DNA of 64,000 nt. Source: Rhizobium cauense. GTDB taxonomy: Bacteria > Pseudomonadota > Alphaproteobacteria > Rhizobiales > Rhizobiaceae. Location: contig NZ_JAEUAT010000004.1 in assembly GCF_019511525.1 (NCBI RefSeq), forward strand, positions 186,001-250,000. Direction: 5' to 3'. Position 1 is the first letter of the stretch, and each line of letters begins with the position of its first letter. The translations under genes and the position numbers were made by a program. Shown piece by piece: positions 36,088 through 45,649 of this stretch. The notes beneath the pieces were generated by a model. That model saw only the letters and a list, made by a program, of their open reading frames with translations. It was not told where the DNA came from and searched no databases.

Positions 36088-36726
36088 ATGCCAAACGCAG
36101 ACGTGAAACCGGAAGCGATCGCTGAACCCATCGTCTACGTCGTCGATGACGATGAGGCGATGCGGGAAGCGCTGCTCGATCTCTTTCTGGTCACGAAGAA
36201 GCGTGCATCTGCATTCTCCTGCGGCTCGGAGTTCTTCCAACGAGCCGATACGACTGCGCCCGGATGCGTTGTCGTTGATCTGAGGATGCCGGACGGCACC
36301 GGGCTTGACCTCCAAGACCGCCTCATTTCGATTGGAAGCAAGCTCCCTGTGATCTTCTTAACCGCGTTTGCCGACATACCCTCCAGCGTTCGTGCAATGA
36401 AGGCGGGAGCTACCGATTTCATAACCAAGCCGTTTTCCAATAAGGACCTTCTCCAGGCCGTCGATCACGCAATCGAATTGGACACTAAGCGCCGCAACAC
36501 TGCTGCCGAGGTCGAGAGGGTAAGGGTGCTTGCTGATATGCTCACGCCACGGGAAACTGAGGTCATGTTTGCGGTCGTGAGAGGCCTGATGAACAAGCAA
36601 GTGGCCTACGAGCTCGGCATCAGCGAGATGACCGTCAAGCTCCATCGTATGAGCGTTATGCGGAAGATGCAGAGCCGCTCTCTTCCCGATCTGGTCCGCA
36701 AGGCGGAAATTATACAGCGGGACTAA
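36088..36726 (+). CDS. FixJ-family response regulator
   Basis: 212 residues. Receiver with VVDDDEAMRE acidic pocket, Asp in CVVVDLRMPDGTG, Lys in FITKPF. LuxR-type helix-turn-helix: LTPRETEVMFAVVRGLMNKQ and MTVKLHRMSVMRKM. No neighbouring kinase. Sits between the two NmrA-like genes, which it may regulate. Closest in-window relatives are 61630-60965 and 33804-34418. Confidence 0.88.
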   Translation: MPNADVKPEAIAEPIVYVVDDDEAMREALLDLFLVTKKRASAFSCGSEFFQRADTTAPGCVVVDLRMPDGTGLDLQDRLISIGSKLPVIFLTAFADIPSSVRAMKAGATDFITKPFSNKDLLQAVDHAIELDTKRRNTAAEVERVRVLADMLTPRETEVMFAVVRGLMNKQVAYELGISEMTVKLHRMSVMRKMQSRSLPDLVRKAEIIQRD

Positions 36727-36771
36727 ACCACAACCTTCGGACCTCCCTTTCTTGTCCTCCTCGAGGGACAC

Positions 36772-36797
36772 ACACCCGCGAGAGCAAGCGCGGGTGT
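36772..36797 (+). terminator. Terminator after response regulator
   Basis: 9-bp stem ACACCCGCG / CGCGGGTGT with an 8-nt loop followed by ATTT, 45 bp after the regulator's stop. Confidence 0.65.
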
Positions 36798-37015
36798 ATT
36801 TCGCGGTTCGAAATGAATATCCCCAACCTACGTTTAGCTATGCCCACAGGGATAATCCCCTAGAGTTTCCACAGGTCAGGGCGTCATCGTTCAGCTAAAC
36901 TGGATAAATCCTCAACCGAACGGTCGTTCGGCCTCTTGTCTGTAACCCTGACCGCACGGTCCGCCGTACCGGTATTTCCGGCGCTGCGGCTATATCACTG
37001 TAATAGGAGCGAACA

Positions 37016-37777
37016 ATGAAAATCGTCGTGATTGGCGGAACCGGCCTGATCGGTTCGAAACTGGTAAAGCGCCTCGAGGCCAAGGGTCATGAAGTCATTG
37101 CCGCATCTCCGGCGTCGGGCGTGAACACCGTAACCGGGGAGGGGCTCGCAGAAGTGCTTACAGGGGCGCAAGTCGTCGTCGACGTCGCGAACTCTCCGTC
37201 GTTCGAAGACAAGGCAGTGATGGAGTTCTTCCAGACTTCGGGGCGTAACTTGCTTTCGGCAGAAGCAACTGCCGGGGTAAAACACCATGTGGCGCTTTCT
37301 GTCGTCGGTACCGAGCGGTTGCAGGACAGCGGTTATTTTCGAGCCAAGCTGGTTCAAGAGAATCTTATCCGGGAATCGAAGATTCCGTATACCCTGGTTC
37401 ACTCCACGCAGTTTTTCGAGTTTATGTTCGGGATCGCTCAGTCTGGTGCGCAGGGCGATAAGGTCCACCTTTCTCCAGCGATGATGCAGCCGATTTTCTC
37501 CGACGACGTCGCGGACGCTCTCGCGGAAATAGCTGTGGGTTCACCTTCTAACGGCGTGAAAGAGATCGCGGGACCGGAACCGATCCGCATCGCGGATGCC
37601 GTGGAGAGGTACCTCCGTCAGATCGGCGACAAGCGGGAGATCGTCGTCGATGACAAGACACCGTATTTCGGCGTGGTGCTCGATGACAAAATGCTGATGC
37701 CGGGGGCTGGCGTCCACCTTGGGCGGACTTCCTATTCAGAGTGGGTGAAGACGGCAACGCCGCCGCCGGCACGCTAA
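37016..37777 (+). CDS. NmrA-like atypical SDR (NAD(P)-binding)
   Basis: 253 residues. Rossmann motif VIGGTGLIGSKLVKRL, then YFRAKLVQENLIRESKIPYT and STQFFEFMF, very close to the paralogue at 35073. No catalytic Tyr/Lys pair. Such proteins are often induced by oxidative or electrophile stress. Likely co-regulated with its paralogue. Confidence 0.88.
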   Translation: MKIVVIGGTGLIGSKLVKRLEAKGHEVIAASPASGVNTVTGEGLAEVLTGAQVVVDVANSPSFEDKAVMEFFQTSGRNLLSAEATAGVKHHVALSVVGTERLQDSGYFRAKLVQENLIRESKIPYTLVHSTQFFEFMFGIAQSGAQGDKVHLSPAMMQPIFSDDVADALAEIAVGSPSNGVKEIAGPEPIRIADAVERYLRQIGDKREIVVDDKTPYFGVVLDDKMLMPGAGVHLGRTSYSEWVKTATPPPAR

Positions 37778-37804
37778 TCGGTTCCGAAACAGGTGCTTAA
37801 TAGA

Positions 37805-37835
37805 AAGGCCGCAGAAATCTGCGGCCTTTTGTTTT
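37805..37835 (+). terminator. Strong rho-independent terminator
   Basis: Perfect 10-bp stem AAGGCCGCAG / CTGCGGCCTT, 4-nt loop, T-rich tail TTGTTTTC. Ends the transcript of the SDR at 37016. Confidence 0.9.
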
Positions 37836-37961
37836 CCCACCGCCTTCGCGGATATCCGTGACGACGCCTTAGCGCAGCGCGGTCGCTGGTAGGCGCTCCA
37901 TCCATTCGCTTGCGACTACTGCTCGGAAAAGGGGCGCTCGTCACCTCGCGCCCCAAGGCAG

Positions 37962-38930
37962 TTATGCTTGAATGAATGTGAGGATGTCGGCGTTCACGAC
38001 ATCTGGGTGCGTTGTCGCCATACCGTGGGGCAAACCTTTGTAAATCTTCAGTGTTGGTTTCTGAAGGAGCTTCGCGGATAGTTCCGCCGAGTCGGCAACT
38101 GGGACCACCTGATCGTCATCGCCGTGCAACACGAGCGTGGGCACGTCAATGAGCTTTAGATCTTCGGTGAAATCCGTCTCGGAAAAAGCCTTGATCCCCA
38201 AGTAGTGGGCGTTCGCAGCTCCCGTCATTCCCTGACGCCACCAGTTCTGGATCACGGCGTCGTTTGACTTCACTCCGTCACGGTTGTAGCCATAGAATGG
38301 ACCGCTTGCCACATCAATGTAGAACTGCGAGCGATTGGCGGCGAGTGCAGAGCGGAACCCGTCGAAGACCTCGATCGGGAGCCCGCCCGGATTCGCGGGC
38401 GTCTTCACCATGATTGGTGGCACAGCACCGATTAGTACCAGCTTGGAGACGCGACCCTTCCCATAGCGAGCCGTGTAGCGCGCGGCCTCGCCGCCGCCGG
38501 TAGAGTGGCCGACGTGGATCGCGTTGCGAAGGTCGAGATGTTCTACCACCGCGGCAACGTCGGCGGCGTAGTGGTCCATATCGTGGCCACCGCTCACCTG
38601 CGAAGACCGGCCGTGTCCTCGTCGATCATGCGCAATGACCCGATAGCCTTTCCCCAGGAAGAAGAGCATCTGGTTATCCCAGTCATCGCCACTAAGGGGC
38701 CAGCCATGATGGAACACGATAGGCTGTGCGTCTTTGGGTCCCCAATCCTTGTAGAAAATCCGGGTGCCATCGGTGACGGTGACAGAGTTGTGGCTGTTTG
38801 ACCCCACCGCCTGTGCCTTCTTTTTGGTTGCCGCTGTCGCCGACTGCGCTCCAACCGCCGCCGCCGCAGCAAGGGTCAAGGTTCCAGCTACGACGTTGCG
38901 GCGCGTGGCGCTAAGGGAAGGATTCTTCAT
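37962..38930 (-). CDS. Tat-exported alpha/beta hydrolase, cofactor-free haloperoxidase-like
   Basis: 322 residues from ATG 38930, with GGAG upstream. Signal with twin Arg ([20 protein letters not shown]). Core: [14 protein letters not shown], nucleophile Ser in [12 protein letters not shown], Asp in HGDDDQVVP, His in GLPHGM. This is the non-heme chloroperoxidase/arylesterase group. The AT-rich stretch upstream (38967-39060) differs from the rest of the window and probably holds the promoter. Confidence 0.88.
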   Translation of the reverse strand: MKNPSLSATRRNVVAGTLTLAAAAAVGAQSATAATKKKAQAVGSNSHNSVTVTDGTRIFYKDWGPKDAQPIVFHHGWPLSGDDWDNQMLFFLGKGYRVIAHDRRGHGRSSQVSGGHDMDHYAADVAAVVEHLDLRNAIHVGHSTGGGEAARYTARYGKGRVSKLVLIGAVPPIMVKTPANPGGLPIEVFDGFRSALAANRSQFYIDVASGPFYGYNRDGVKSNDAVIQNWWRQGMTGAANAHYLGIKAFSETDFTEDLKLIDVPTLVLHGDDDQVVPVADSAELSAKLLQKPTLKIYKGLPHGMATTHPDVVNADILTFIQA

Positions 38931-39097
38931 TGTTTTCTCCGAAGTAAAAAATTTCTTTTCTTGCATGAGTTACTATAAGCAGACTCAAGCAAGAAGTTTA
39001 AAATATAGATATAGTTACGTATTAAAACGTATACATGAGTTATATGTGTTGACGGTCTTATGAAAATTGCGATCGGACTGAGGGCGTGATCTCGAGG

Positions 39098-39655
39098 TCA
39101 CTCAGCCAAGACCGGCATCGATAGCGACGTCGTTTTGTTTTGGAGAGTCTCCCGCCACTCATACAGATCGGTTCCGGGTTGGTGGTTCTGGACTAAAAGA
39201 TCGCGCTCCACCGCAAGAAAGAACTCGGCGTGTATCAGGTCTGTGAAGCCCGCGAACAGCATGCGCTGTCCACGAGGAGGCAGAAGCCGCTCGCGGACTT
39301 CAATCTCGACAATACCAATCGTCGCATCCCAATGCGCGACGGACAGTGGGTTCTTATCGGCATGTAGAGCGCGATCCGAGTACGCGAAGACTTCTGGCAG
39401 TTCGAAGAACTCGTCGATCTCAGCGCGTGCGAGTTGCTCGTGGTCAGGCTGCCAACCATGGCCATTTAAAGGTCCAATATCGTGCTCTGAGAAGAGCTGC
39501 CCATTTTCGACGCGATTACGGCATCTGTAGCCAAAACCATTCTTGCACAATGAAACCTGAACATCCGCACCGTCGAATTTGAAGGGTTTATTGCGAATGC
39601 CATCAATGATCCGTTTAAGATCTCGCAGGTATTGCGTGTAAGAGGTGATGGCCAT
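39098..39655 (-). CDS. Hypothetical protein
   Basis: 185 residues from ATG 39655. Soluble, with FKFDGADVQVSLCKNGFGYR and a central acidic part; no known motif. The end carries RDLLVQNHQPGTDLYEWRE. Protein-like composition and a usable AGG upstream support it as real. Confidence 0.6.
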   Translation of the reverse strand: MAITSYTQYLRDLKRIIDGIRNKPFKFDGADVQVSLCKNGFGYRCRNRVENGQLFSEHDIGPLNGHGWQPDHEQLARAEIDEFFELPEVFAYSDRALHADKNPLSVAHWDATIGIVEIEVRERLLPPRGQRMLFAGFTDLIHAEFFLAVERDLLVQNHQPGTDLYEWRETLQNKTTSLSMPVLAE

Positions 39656-39745
39656 ACTGAGACCTATAGTGCTGACATCCGTTGCCTGCCTGCGGCAGCA
39701 GTGGGAGGCGCGCTGGTGATTGGGGCGATCTGTCAACCGAAACCC

Positions 39746-39780
39746 GCCGCCAGGATGCGGATTCCCCGCATCCTGGCGGC
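39746..39780 (-). terminator. 15-bp perfect hairpin
   Basis: GCCGCCAGGATGCGG pairs with CCGCATCCTGGCGGC around a 5-nt loop. Lies downstream of the OmpR-like gene on the minus strand and upstream of the gene at 39098. Confidence 0.7.
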
Positions 39781-39872
39781 TGCTTTGCGGCTTTAGCTGA
39801 CCTTAGGCGTTAAACGACAGTTCTTGAAGCTATACCGAAGTTTGCACCGGAACCCCTTTGCAGGCTCATCGG

Positions 39873-40598
39873 TCAGGGGCGTGATTTGGCCGGGCCTTTG
39901 ATTTCGGAGACGACGTCACTGTCGAAAAGATAGCCAGTGCCGCGTATTGTGCGTATCAGTCGCGGGTTCGCGGGATCAGTTTCGACTTTTCGGCGGAGTC
40001 GCAATATCAACGCATCAAGACTGCGATCTGAAATCTCGCCCTCGTGAAGCCTGCTTGCCGACAGCAAGCGCTCCCGCGTCAATACGCTTCGTGGACTGGC
40101 AAGAAATACAGTTAACAGATTGAATTCCGCTGTTGTTAGTTTGATCTCCCCGGCATGGGAATGAGTTAGCAGTCGTTGACGAATGAGAAGTTGATAGCCG
40201 CTGAACGTATACGAACGTCGCTCCGGCCGGAGAACTGAAGTTGGCCTGTCCCTCATTGCTGCCCTTAGCCGAGCTACGAGCTCTCGTATTCCGACAGGCT
40301 TACAGATGTAGTCGCTCGCGCCAGCTTCCAGCCCGCGAACTTTGTCCTCTTCAACGGACTTCTGTGCCCCGACAACAAGTATGGGGGCATGCGTAACCGC
40401 CTTGAGTTGGCGAATTACACTAACCAATTCATCAGTTGCGATCTCGATCAACAAGGCGTCAACCACATCAGTAGACAGGACGTCCAGCAAATGTTTGCTG
40501 TCGGAGACAGGGGTAACCCGCATGTCGTGCTGCCCCATGAGCTCGATAAGTTCCAACCTCGTCGCCTGGTCTCGATCGAGTACGAGGACATGCTTCAT
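39873..40598 (-). CDS. OmpR-family response regulator with Glu at the acceptor position
   Basis: 241 residues. Receiver domain then PhoB-type winged helix ending RLIRTIRGTGYLFDS. The normal acceptor segment (LLDxxLP) reads ALLIEIATD, so Glu replaces Asp; the switch Lys (YICKPV) is kept. A Glu can mimic phosphorylation, so the protein may be constitutively on or phosphorylation-independent. Downstream of, and codirectional with, a cupin gene. Confidence 0.85.
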   Translation of the reverse strand: MKHVLVLDRDQATRLELIELMGQHDMRVTPVSDSKHLLDVLSTDVVDALLIEIATDELVSVIRQLKAVTHAPILVVGAQKSVEEDKVRGLEAGASDYICKPVGIRELVARLRAAMRDRPTSVLRPERRSYTFSGYQLLIRQRLLTHSHAGEIKLTTAEFNLLTVFLASPRSVLTRERLLSASRLHEGEISDRSLDALILRLRRKVETDPANPRLIRTIRGTGYLFDSDVVSEIKGPAKSRP

Positions 40599-40662
40599 GA
40601 CGAGCTCTGCTGATGCTATCGTTAGGGTGCAAATCGTCTTCGAGCGGGGAAGATGGGCGCGA

Positions 40663-41082
40663 CTACGGCTCTATGTCCGTGACTAGGTTCGTCTCGTTGC
40701 TGTCGACGACGAACACGGCGAGGAGGCTGGCAGGCTCGGTCGCGCTGGCGTTGGCGCTCACCCCGTGGCGATCACCCGGCAGTTCGGAAAAATTCTCGCC
40801 TGCTTTGAAGACTTTCTCGGGGCCGTCGTTCACCTTGCTTTTGATCGCGCCTTCGAGAACCGTCGCGTAGATGAAGGCCGACTTTGGGTGGATATGTGCT
40901 GCGGACGAGCCACCTGGTCCATACTCGACGAGTACGCCCTTCATGCTCTTTCCCGGAACGTTTGGTAGCGGTTTATCGAACACAACCGATATTTTCGCTG
41001 GCGCTCCCTGGACGTCCGATGCGCTAACAGTATGCGTTGACAACGTCGCGGCGGCCAGTATCAGAAGCGCTCGGGTAAACAT
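40663..41082 (-). CDS. Secreted cupin-domain protein
   Basis: 139 residues with signal peptide (TRALLILAAATLSTHTVSA). Single cupin barrel with metal-ligand motifs AAHIHPKSAFIYATVLEG and ELPGDRHGVSAN. Exported small cupins bind a divalent metal; their reactions vary. Codirectional with the OmpR-like regulator at 39873 (65-bp gap) and divergent from a MocR regulator, which may control it. Confidence 0.85.
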   Translation of the reverse strand: MFTRALLILAAATLSTHTVSASDVQGAPAKISVVFDKPLPNVPGKSMKGVLVEYGPGGSSAAHIHPKSAFIYATVLEGAIKSKVNDGPEKVFKAGENFSELPGDRHGVSANASATEPASLLAVFVVDSNETNLVTDIEP

Positions 41083-41171
41083 ATCGACTCCATCATGTTC
41101 AGCTTTTGGGGACCATGATCCAAGGGGCTGAAACTCGATAGGCCCAATAAGGTAGAAAGGCGTTGTACCGA

Positions 41172-42581
41172 ATGACGGGTGTATTTCTCCCGCTGCTGGA
41201 CCGTGAGCGCAGGGTCTCTATTACTCAACAGATTTTCATCGGAATGCGCTCGGCAATCCTGAGTGGCGCGCTCGAGAAGGGATCGCGTGTTTCCTCTTGG
41301 CAGGATCTTTCTGCGCAGTTGGGTGTGTCCCGGGGGACCATCAAACGAGCCTACGAACTGCTGAAAGACCAGGGCCTAATCGTTACCAAGGGGAGGGGTG
41401 GAACTTGGGTGTCCACGACACTTCCGGACGAGCCTTCCGAGAACCTCCCTTCGGCGCGGGCTCCGCGGGGATTGTTTTACGATTTCGAGGGAGGTCCCCA
41501 GTATTTTCAGTTGGGCGTTCCGGCGCAGGATCAGTTCCCGTCAAAGGCGTGGCACGGTGCCTGGCGTAGAGCGATCGCGATGGAAAGTGCGCAAACCCGG
41601 ATTTATCCGGATCCACAGGGACTCCTTTCCTTGCGGCGCGAGATAGCCGGATATCTCGCGACCGCCCGTGGCTATAGCTGCCATCCCAACCAAGTATTCA
41701 TCACATCAGGTTTCGCTGGAGCGCTCGGCGTCGTGCTTGGCGCTATGGGACTCCGTGGCACTAAGGCTTTTGTAGAAGACCCTGGATTTCCCCGTACTCG
41801 GCTCGCGCTACAGCAAGCTGGAGTTGAGACCATTGCTGCCCCTGTCGATCATGAAGGAGTAAAGCTTCCAATTTCGGAGCGGGATGTACGGTTTGCCGTC
41901 TTAACACCAGGCCAACAAGCGCCGCTCGGAATGTCTCTGTCGGCCGCCAGACGCGCAGACGTCGTGGATTGGGCTAACGCGGCCGATGCCTGGATCATTG
42001 AGGACGACTACGCTGGTGAATTGCAGCTATCGGGCAGGGCAACGTCGGCTTTGGCTGCGGATGACAGGTTTGAGCGAGTACTCCACATCGGCAGCTTCAG
42101 CAAGACGCTAAACCCGGGTCTCAGGCTTGGTTACCTCGTCGTGCCTTCAATGCTCACAACCTTGTTTCGCACATTCGTGGAGTGTCTTGCGCCCGCCGGC
42201 TCAGTCGTCGCCCAACAAGCAGTGCAGAACTTCATGGCTGGCGGGCATTTCTACCGGCATCTCCGACGTATGAAGACATTGTACGCCCGACGTAAGACAT
42301 TGCTGGTCGAGAACCTCCGTCGTGAAATCCATCCTGGAGTTCGATGCGATTATGAAGGGGGGCTGTCGGTTCGCTTGTTCTTTCCTGGAACCGCCGACGA
42401 TGTCGCGATTGCCAACGAGGCTCAGAAGGCCGCCCTTGGCATCCTTCCGCTTTCGCCGTGGTATCAATCTCAAGAACCGGGCAAAGGGCTCCTTCTTGGA
42501 ATATCCAACGTCAGAGAACGCTCGGTCCGGGCCAAAAGCGAACAGCTCTCACGGCTTATCTCAACCCATACCTACGGTTAG
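41172..42581 (+). CDS. MocR/PdxR-type regulator (GntR HTH fused to aminotransferase fold)
   Basis: 469 residues from ATG 41172; an in-frame TTG at 41163 is less likely. Residues ~15-80: GntR winged helix (QIFIGMRSAILSGALEKGSR, LGVSRGTIKRAYE). Residues ~110-469: class I aminotransferase fold with PLP-binding Lys in SFSKTLNPGLRLGY and EDDYAGEL. MocR regulators use PLP or an adduct as effector, with no catalytic output in most cases. Likely targets are the divergent cupin or nearby genes. Confidence 0.88.
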   Translation: MTGVFLPLLDRERRVSITQQIFIGMRSAILSGALEKGSRVSSWQDLSAQLGVSRGTIKRAYELLKDQGLIVTKGRGGTWVSTTLPDEPSENLPSARAPRGLFYDFEGGPQYFQLGVPAQDQFPSKAWHGAWRRAIAMESAQTRIYPDPQGLLSLRREIAGYLATARGYSCHPNQVFITSGFAGALGVVLGAMGLRGTKAFVEDPGFPRTRLALQQAGVETIAAPVDHEGVKLPISERDVRFAVLTPGQQAPLGMSLSAARRADVVDWANAADAWIIEDDYAGELQLSGRATSALAADDRFERVLHIGSFSKTLNPGLRLGYLVVPSMLTTLFRTFVECLAPAGSVVAQQAVQNFMAGGHFYRHLRRMKTLYARRKTLLVENLRREIHPGVRCDYEGGLSVRLFFPGTADDVAIANEAQKAALGILPLSPWYQSQEPGKGLLLGISNVRERSVRAKSEQLSRLISTHTYG

Positions 42582-42714
42582 GTTGATCTAGCGGTGCGCT
42601 AGGTCCAGCTTGAAGAAGTCGCATCCAACTCTCCTTGGACGACATCGACATACCGCGGTGTCGGCTAAAGCGTCGTCCGGCACCGCGGATGTACGAAGGA
42701 ACCGACGCCGATTT

Positions 42715-43875
42715 TCAGATCTTGAGTGCATGGACTTCGATCATTTCGTCGAAGCCCTTGATATTGTGCATCCCGAGGCAATCTGTCTGCGCCGCACATT
42801 CAGCCGAAGCGACGAAGTCTGCGGAAATCAAAACGGGCCTCTTGAGTTGTTTCGTCATGGTTTCGAGCCTCGACGCGAGGTTAACCGCTGGGCCAATTAC
42901 CGTGAAATCCAGCCTCCGCTGCGAACCAATGTTCCCATACATCACTTCTCCTACGTGAACCCCGGTTCCGAACTGGACCGGAAATTTTGCTGAAGTGCCG
43001 CGTGCGGATGATTCGTAAGCAGCGGTTAGGGCTGCGATCAGCCTCTGGCACGCGTTCGGCTGGTTGAGAGGGAACACAGCCAACAGGCCGTCGCCCATGA
43101 ACTTCAGAATCTCTCCGCCGTGCTTTTCAATTGGATCAGCCATTAGATCGAAGTAGTCGTTCAGGATGTCGATGACCCGATCCCTATGCTGGCTTCCCGA
43201 AAGAAGCGTGAAGTTCCGCAGATCGCAGATCATAATCGCGGCACTCACCGTCGTGCCACTTCCCCGTGTCGTCGCACCGTCCAGGATTTGTTCACTGGCG
43301 TGCGGTCCGACGTACGTTTGAAGCAGCGTTCGCGCTAACTGGTTTTTAAGCCGGATTTCTGTGACCAAAGAAAAGAGCGGCAAGGTCCTGTGGATCAAGG
43401 TGATATCGGCCTCGTTGAAACCGTCCGGCCTGTCCGTGGCAAACGTTATTAGATGCCGACGCCCCTGCGTATGGTCGAGTGGCCACGCAGCGTAGTCAGT
43501 GTGGCCCTGATCGCGTAGTTCCTCGTAGACGGGAAACTTGTGAGGGCCGTGTATCTGGATTTTCTGCCGGACCTCATTTCCAGTGGTTATGACAAAGTGA
43601 AACGGGCTTTTTAGAAAGACGTCCGTTGCTTCGACATCGTAGGCAACGTTCTGCACGTCCGCGTCGCTATGCCCTCTGTGCCATATGAGGCGCGTCCCTA
43701 ACCATTGTGGATGGTGAACCCTGAAGTGCAAGGTCGCTCGACTGAGTGCAATGCCAGCCCTCATCAGGCGTTCGCAAAGCTGTACGAAAATCCTTTCGGA
43801 CGAGGCTTCATCTCGAAGACCCTGTGACAGCCATTCAATCACCTCCAGGTGGCGATCAGCCGTTCTTCCGTTCAT
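42715..43875 (-). CDS. Class III adenylate/guanylate cyclase
   Basis: 386 residues from ATG 43875, with AAAGGAG upstream. N-terminal ~200 residues: a sensory region of the type seen in rhizobial CyaC-like cyclases (HPQWLGTRLIWHRG, TDYAAWPLD). C-terminal cyclase domain with metal Asp in MICDLRNFT and FMGDGLLAVF, and the IGPAVNLASRLE segment. Makes cyclic nucleotide in the cytoplasm. It starts 33 bp after the azoreductase stop, so the two form an operon. Confidence 0.88.
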   Translation of the reverse strand: MNGRTADRHLEVIEWLSQGLRDEASSERIFVQLCERLMRAGIALSRATLHFRVHHPQWLGTRLIWHRGHSDADVQNVAYDVEATDVFLKSPFHFVITTGNEVRQKIQIHGPHKFPVYEELRDQGHTDYAAWPLDHTQGRRHLITFATDRPDGFNEADITLIHRTLPLFSLVTEIRLKNQLARTLLQTYVGPHASEQILDGATTRGSGTTVSAAIMICDLRNFTLLSGSQHRDRVIDILNDYFDLMADPIEKHGGEILKFMGDGLLAVFPLNQPNACQRLIAALTAAYESSARGTSAKFPVQFGTGVHVGEVMYGNIGSQRRLDFTVIGPAVNLASRLETMTKQLKRPVLISADFVASAECAAQTDCLGMHNIKGFDEMIEVHALKI

Positions 43876-43907
43876 CTTTCTCTCCTTTGGGTCAAGCTGA
43901 CCTGGGG

Positions 43908-44540
43908 TCACCAATAGCGAGACCAAAGCTCATGGATAGCCTCGTGTGCCGTCTCTCCGGTTACTTCTTGCAGGAAGTCAGGAGTGTGCGGCGGGAGGGT
44001 GAATCGAGCATCGTCGCCGTCCAGCGCAGCACAAAACTCGATGCTGGTTATCCCCATCGCGGCGAAAATTGTCCGGAGGTATGGACGCAAAAAGTCCGTG
44101 CCGTCGCCCAATCCAAAGCCCCGCGACGAGGATATGTTTACGAATACGGGTCGATCGGAGAGGAGGCCAACCATCCTGTTGCCAACGTAGCGGAAGGTTC
44201 TGTTCGGCCTCACGACGTGGTCTATCCAGGCCTTCAGTGCGGATGGTATCGTCAGGTTATGCGTCGGTGTGGCGAGCACGATGGCTTCGCTTTCGACGAC
44301 CTCATCGATAAGTTCGTCGGAAAGAAGGCGCGACCCAAGCGGCTCGTCGACAACAAAATGCGCGCGCGACGACATCGAAAACTCGCGATCAATATGCGGC
44401 ATGTTCGAGTCGTTCAGGCATCGAACGGTAACCTCAACTTCGCTATTTGATGCGACCAATCTCTCAATCGTCCGACGAGAACGACCGGCGCTGGCAGATG
44501 CGTGTCCGCGGGGACTGCAGATTAAATGCAGTATCCTCAT
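43908..44540 (-). CDS. azoR: FMN-dependent NADH-azoreductase
   Basis: 210 residues. Flavodoxin-like fold of the AzoR/quinone reductase family: MRILHLICSPRG, then LATPTHNLTIPSALKAWIDH and the conserved GRTFRY-like NRTFRYVGN segment. Reduces azo compounds and quinones with NADH, protecting against electrophiles. First gene of an operon with the cyclase at 42715. Confidence 0.85.
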   Translation of the reverse strand: MRILHLICSPRGHASASAGRSRRTIERLVASNSEVEVTVRCLNDSNMPHIDREFSMSSRAHFVVDEPLGSRLLSDELIDEVVESEAIVLATPTHNLTIPSALKAWIDHVVRPNRTFRYVGNRMVGLLSDRPVFVNISSSRGFGLGDGTDFLRPYLRTIFAAMGITSIEFCAALDGDDARFTLPPHTPDFLQEVTGETAHEAIHELWSRYW

Positions 44541-44880
44541 GGATTTTGATTCTCGTGATTTCCGAGATCAGGCACGCGATCGGGCCCACGCCTTCCGCCA
44601 AATGGTAGACCATCAGGATATGCCTGCGGCACATAGGTTGGGATTACAACCGGTTCAATCTTTCGGCCACATAGGCGATCGGTTGCTAACCTCTTCCACA
44701 ATGATTTCGTCAGGCTAATGAGGTCCCTAAAGCCCCGCTCTCCAAACACGATGCCGTACTCCTGTTGCAATGAACAAGAAACTACGCGTTCCGGACGAAG
44801 ATATGCACTATACGTCAGTTTGAGCGTGAGCGGTGTTTTCGTCGCACATTGACCCAGCGCGATAGGCCGGTGCGAAAACT
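44541..44880. other. Gap left of defence region
   Basis: A 77-codon minus-strand frame (44537-44770) has no motif or clear start signal and is not called. No other structure seen; presumably includes the azoR promoter. Confidence 0.4.
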
Positions 44881-45533
44881 ACCGCTGTGGCAAATAGCAC
44901 TAGCATGGATCCACGCTCAGTCCGTAAAGCTCAATGCAAAGACGGTCGCGATGCCGGCACGCGAAAGCGCACGAAGGAGGCGCTGGACACCGCTTCACAT
45001 CGCTGCCCGAACGTCCACGTGCTGAACCGCCGTGCGGTCGCTGTTGGCGGCTATAGGTTCGTTGGCGCGACGCTGTGGAGTGACATCAACATTTACGGCA
45101 ACATGTCCTGGGCGATGCGCAGTGCGCAGACCGAACTCAACGACTATCGAAAAATCAAGGTTTCGAAGGAGCCGTTTCAGCGGTTCACGTCAGCCCATGC
45201 GAGCGGTTTCAATCACATGGACAAGCACTTTATCCGGACCACCCTTGACGAGGCATATGTTGGTCCGACGGTCATCGTGACGCATCACGCGCACAGTATC
45301 CTTTCTCTTGCTCCGGAATTCGTCGGCGATCCGCTGACGCCGAGCTTCGTCTCGAACCGGACATCGCCAAGTACCAACCCCTCGCGTGGATTCACGGACA
45401 CCTGCACAATCGAAGCGACTACACCATCGTCGACACCCGGGTGATCTGCAACCCACGAGGCTACCCCGACGAACCAGTCCTGGATTTCGACCCGAGCCTT
45501 GTAATCGACCTGGAAGATCACACAGTTGGCTAG
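44881..45533 (+). pseudogene. Decayed metallophosphoesterase, relative of the island gene at 15999
   Basis: Aligns with the island enzyme from its residue ~85 on: GYRFVGATLWSDINIYGN versus VRFVGGTLWTDFRLYGR, NDYRKIKVSKEPFQRF versus NDFKKIKLSKRPFRKF, TVIVTHHA versus TVVVTHHA. After a frameshift near 45340 another frame gives AWIHGHLHNRSDYTIVDTR, ICNPRGYPDE and DFDPSLVIDL, up to TAG 45531. The N-terminal metal motifs (DIH, GD, GNHD) are missing. Truncated and frameshifted; no longer an enzyme. Confidence 0.85.
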
Positions 45534-45549
45534 ACGTTCTGACAAGCGG

Positions 45550-45642
45550 TTTCGCTGCCCATGGAAGCTGTCAAAACCGAACGACGATCCTTATGTCACC
45601 CTGCCGGTTTACCTTGCAGGATCGCCGCGGCGCTTCGTCCCC
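45550..45642 (+). pseudogene. N-terminal fragment related to the island AAA/M41 protease
   Basis: Directly after the phosphoesterase remnant. One frame reads CPWKLSKPNDDPYVTLPVY and, after a small deletion, another reads RIAAALRP, matching PWKPSNPGEETSITLPVF and GIAAALRPW of the protease at 13609 (residues ~24-53). At the DNA level the GGATCGCCGCGGC stretch is shared. No ATPase or protease part follows. Confidence 0.7.
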
Positions 45643-45649
45643 GAAGAGC

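Noticed and set aside
45386..45649. N-terminal extension of the small membrane protein
   Set aside because: This part overlaps the phosphoesterase and protease remnants in an unrelated frame; the protein-like region begins at ATG 45650.
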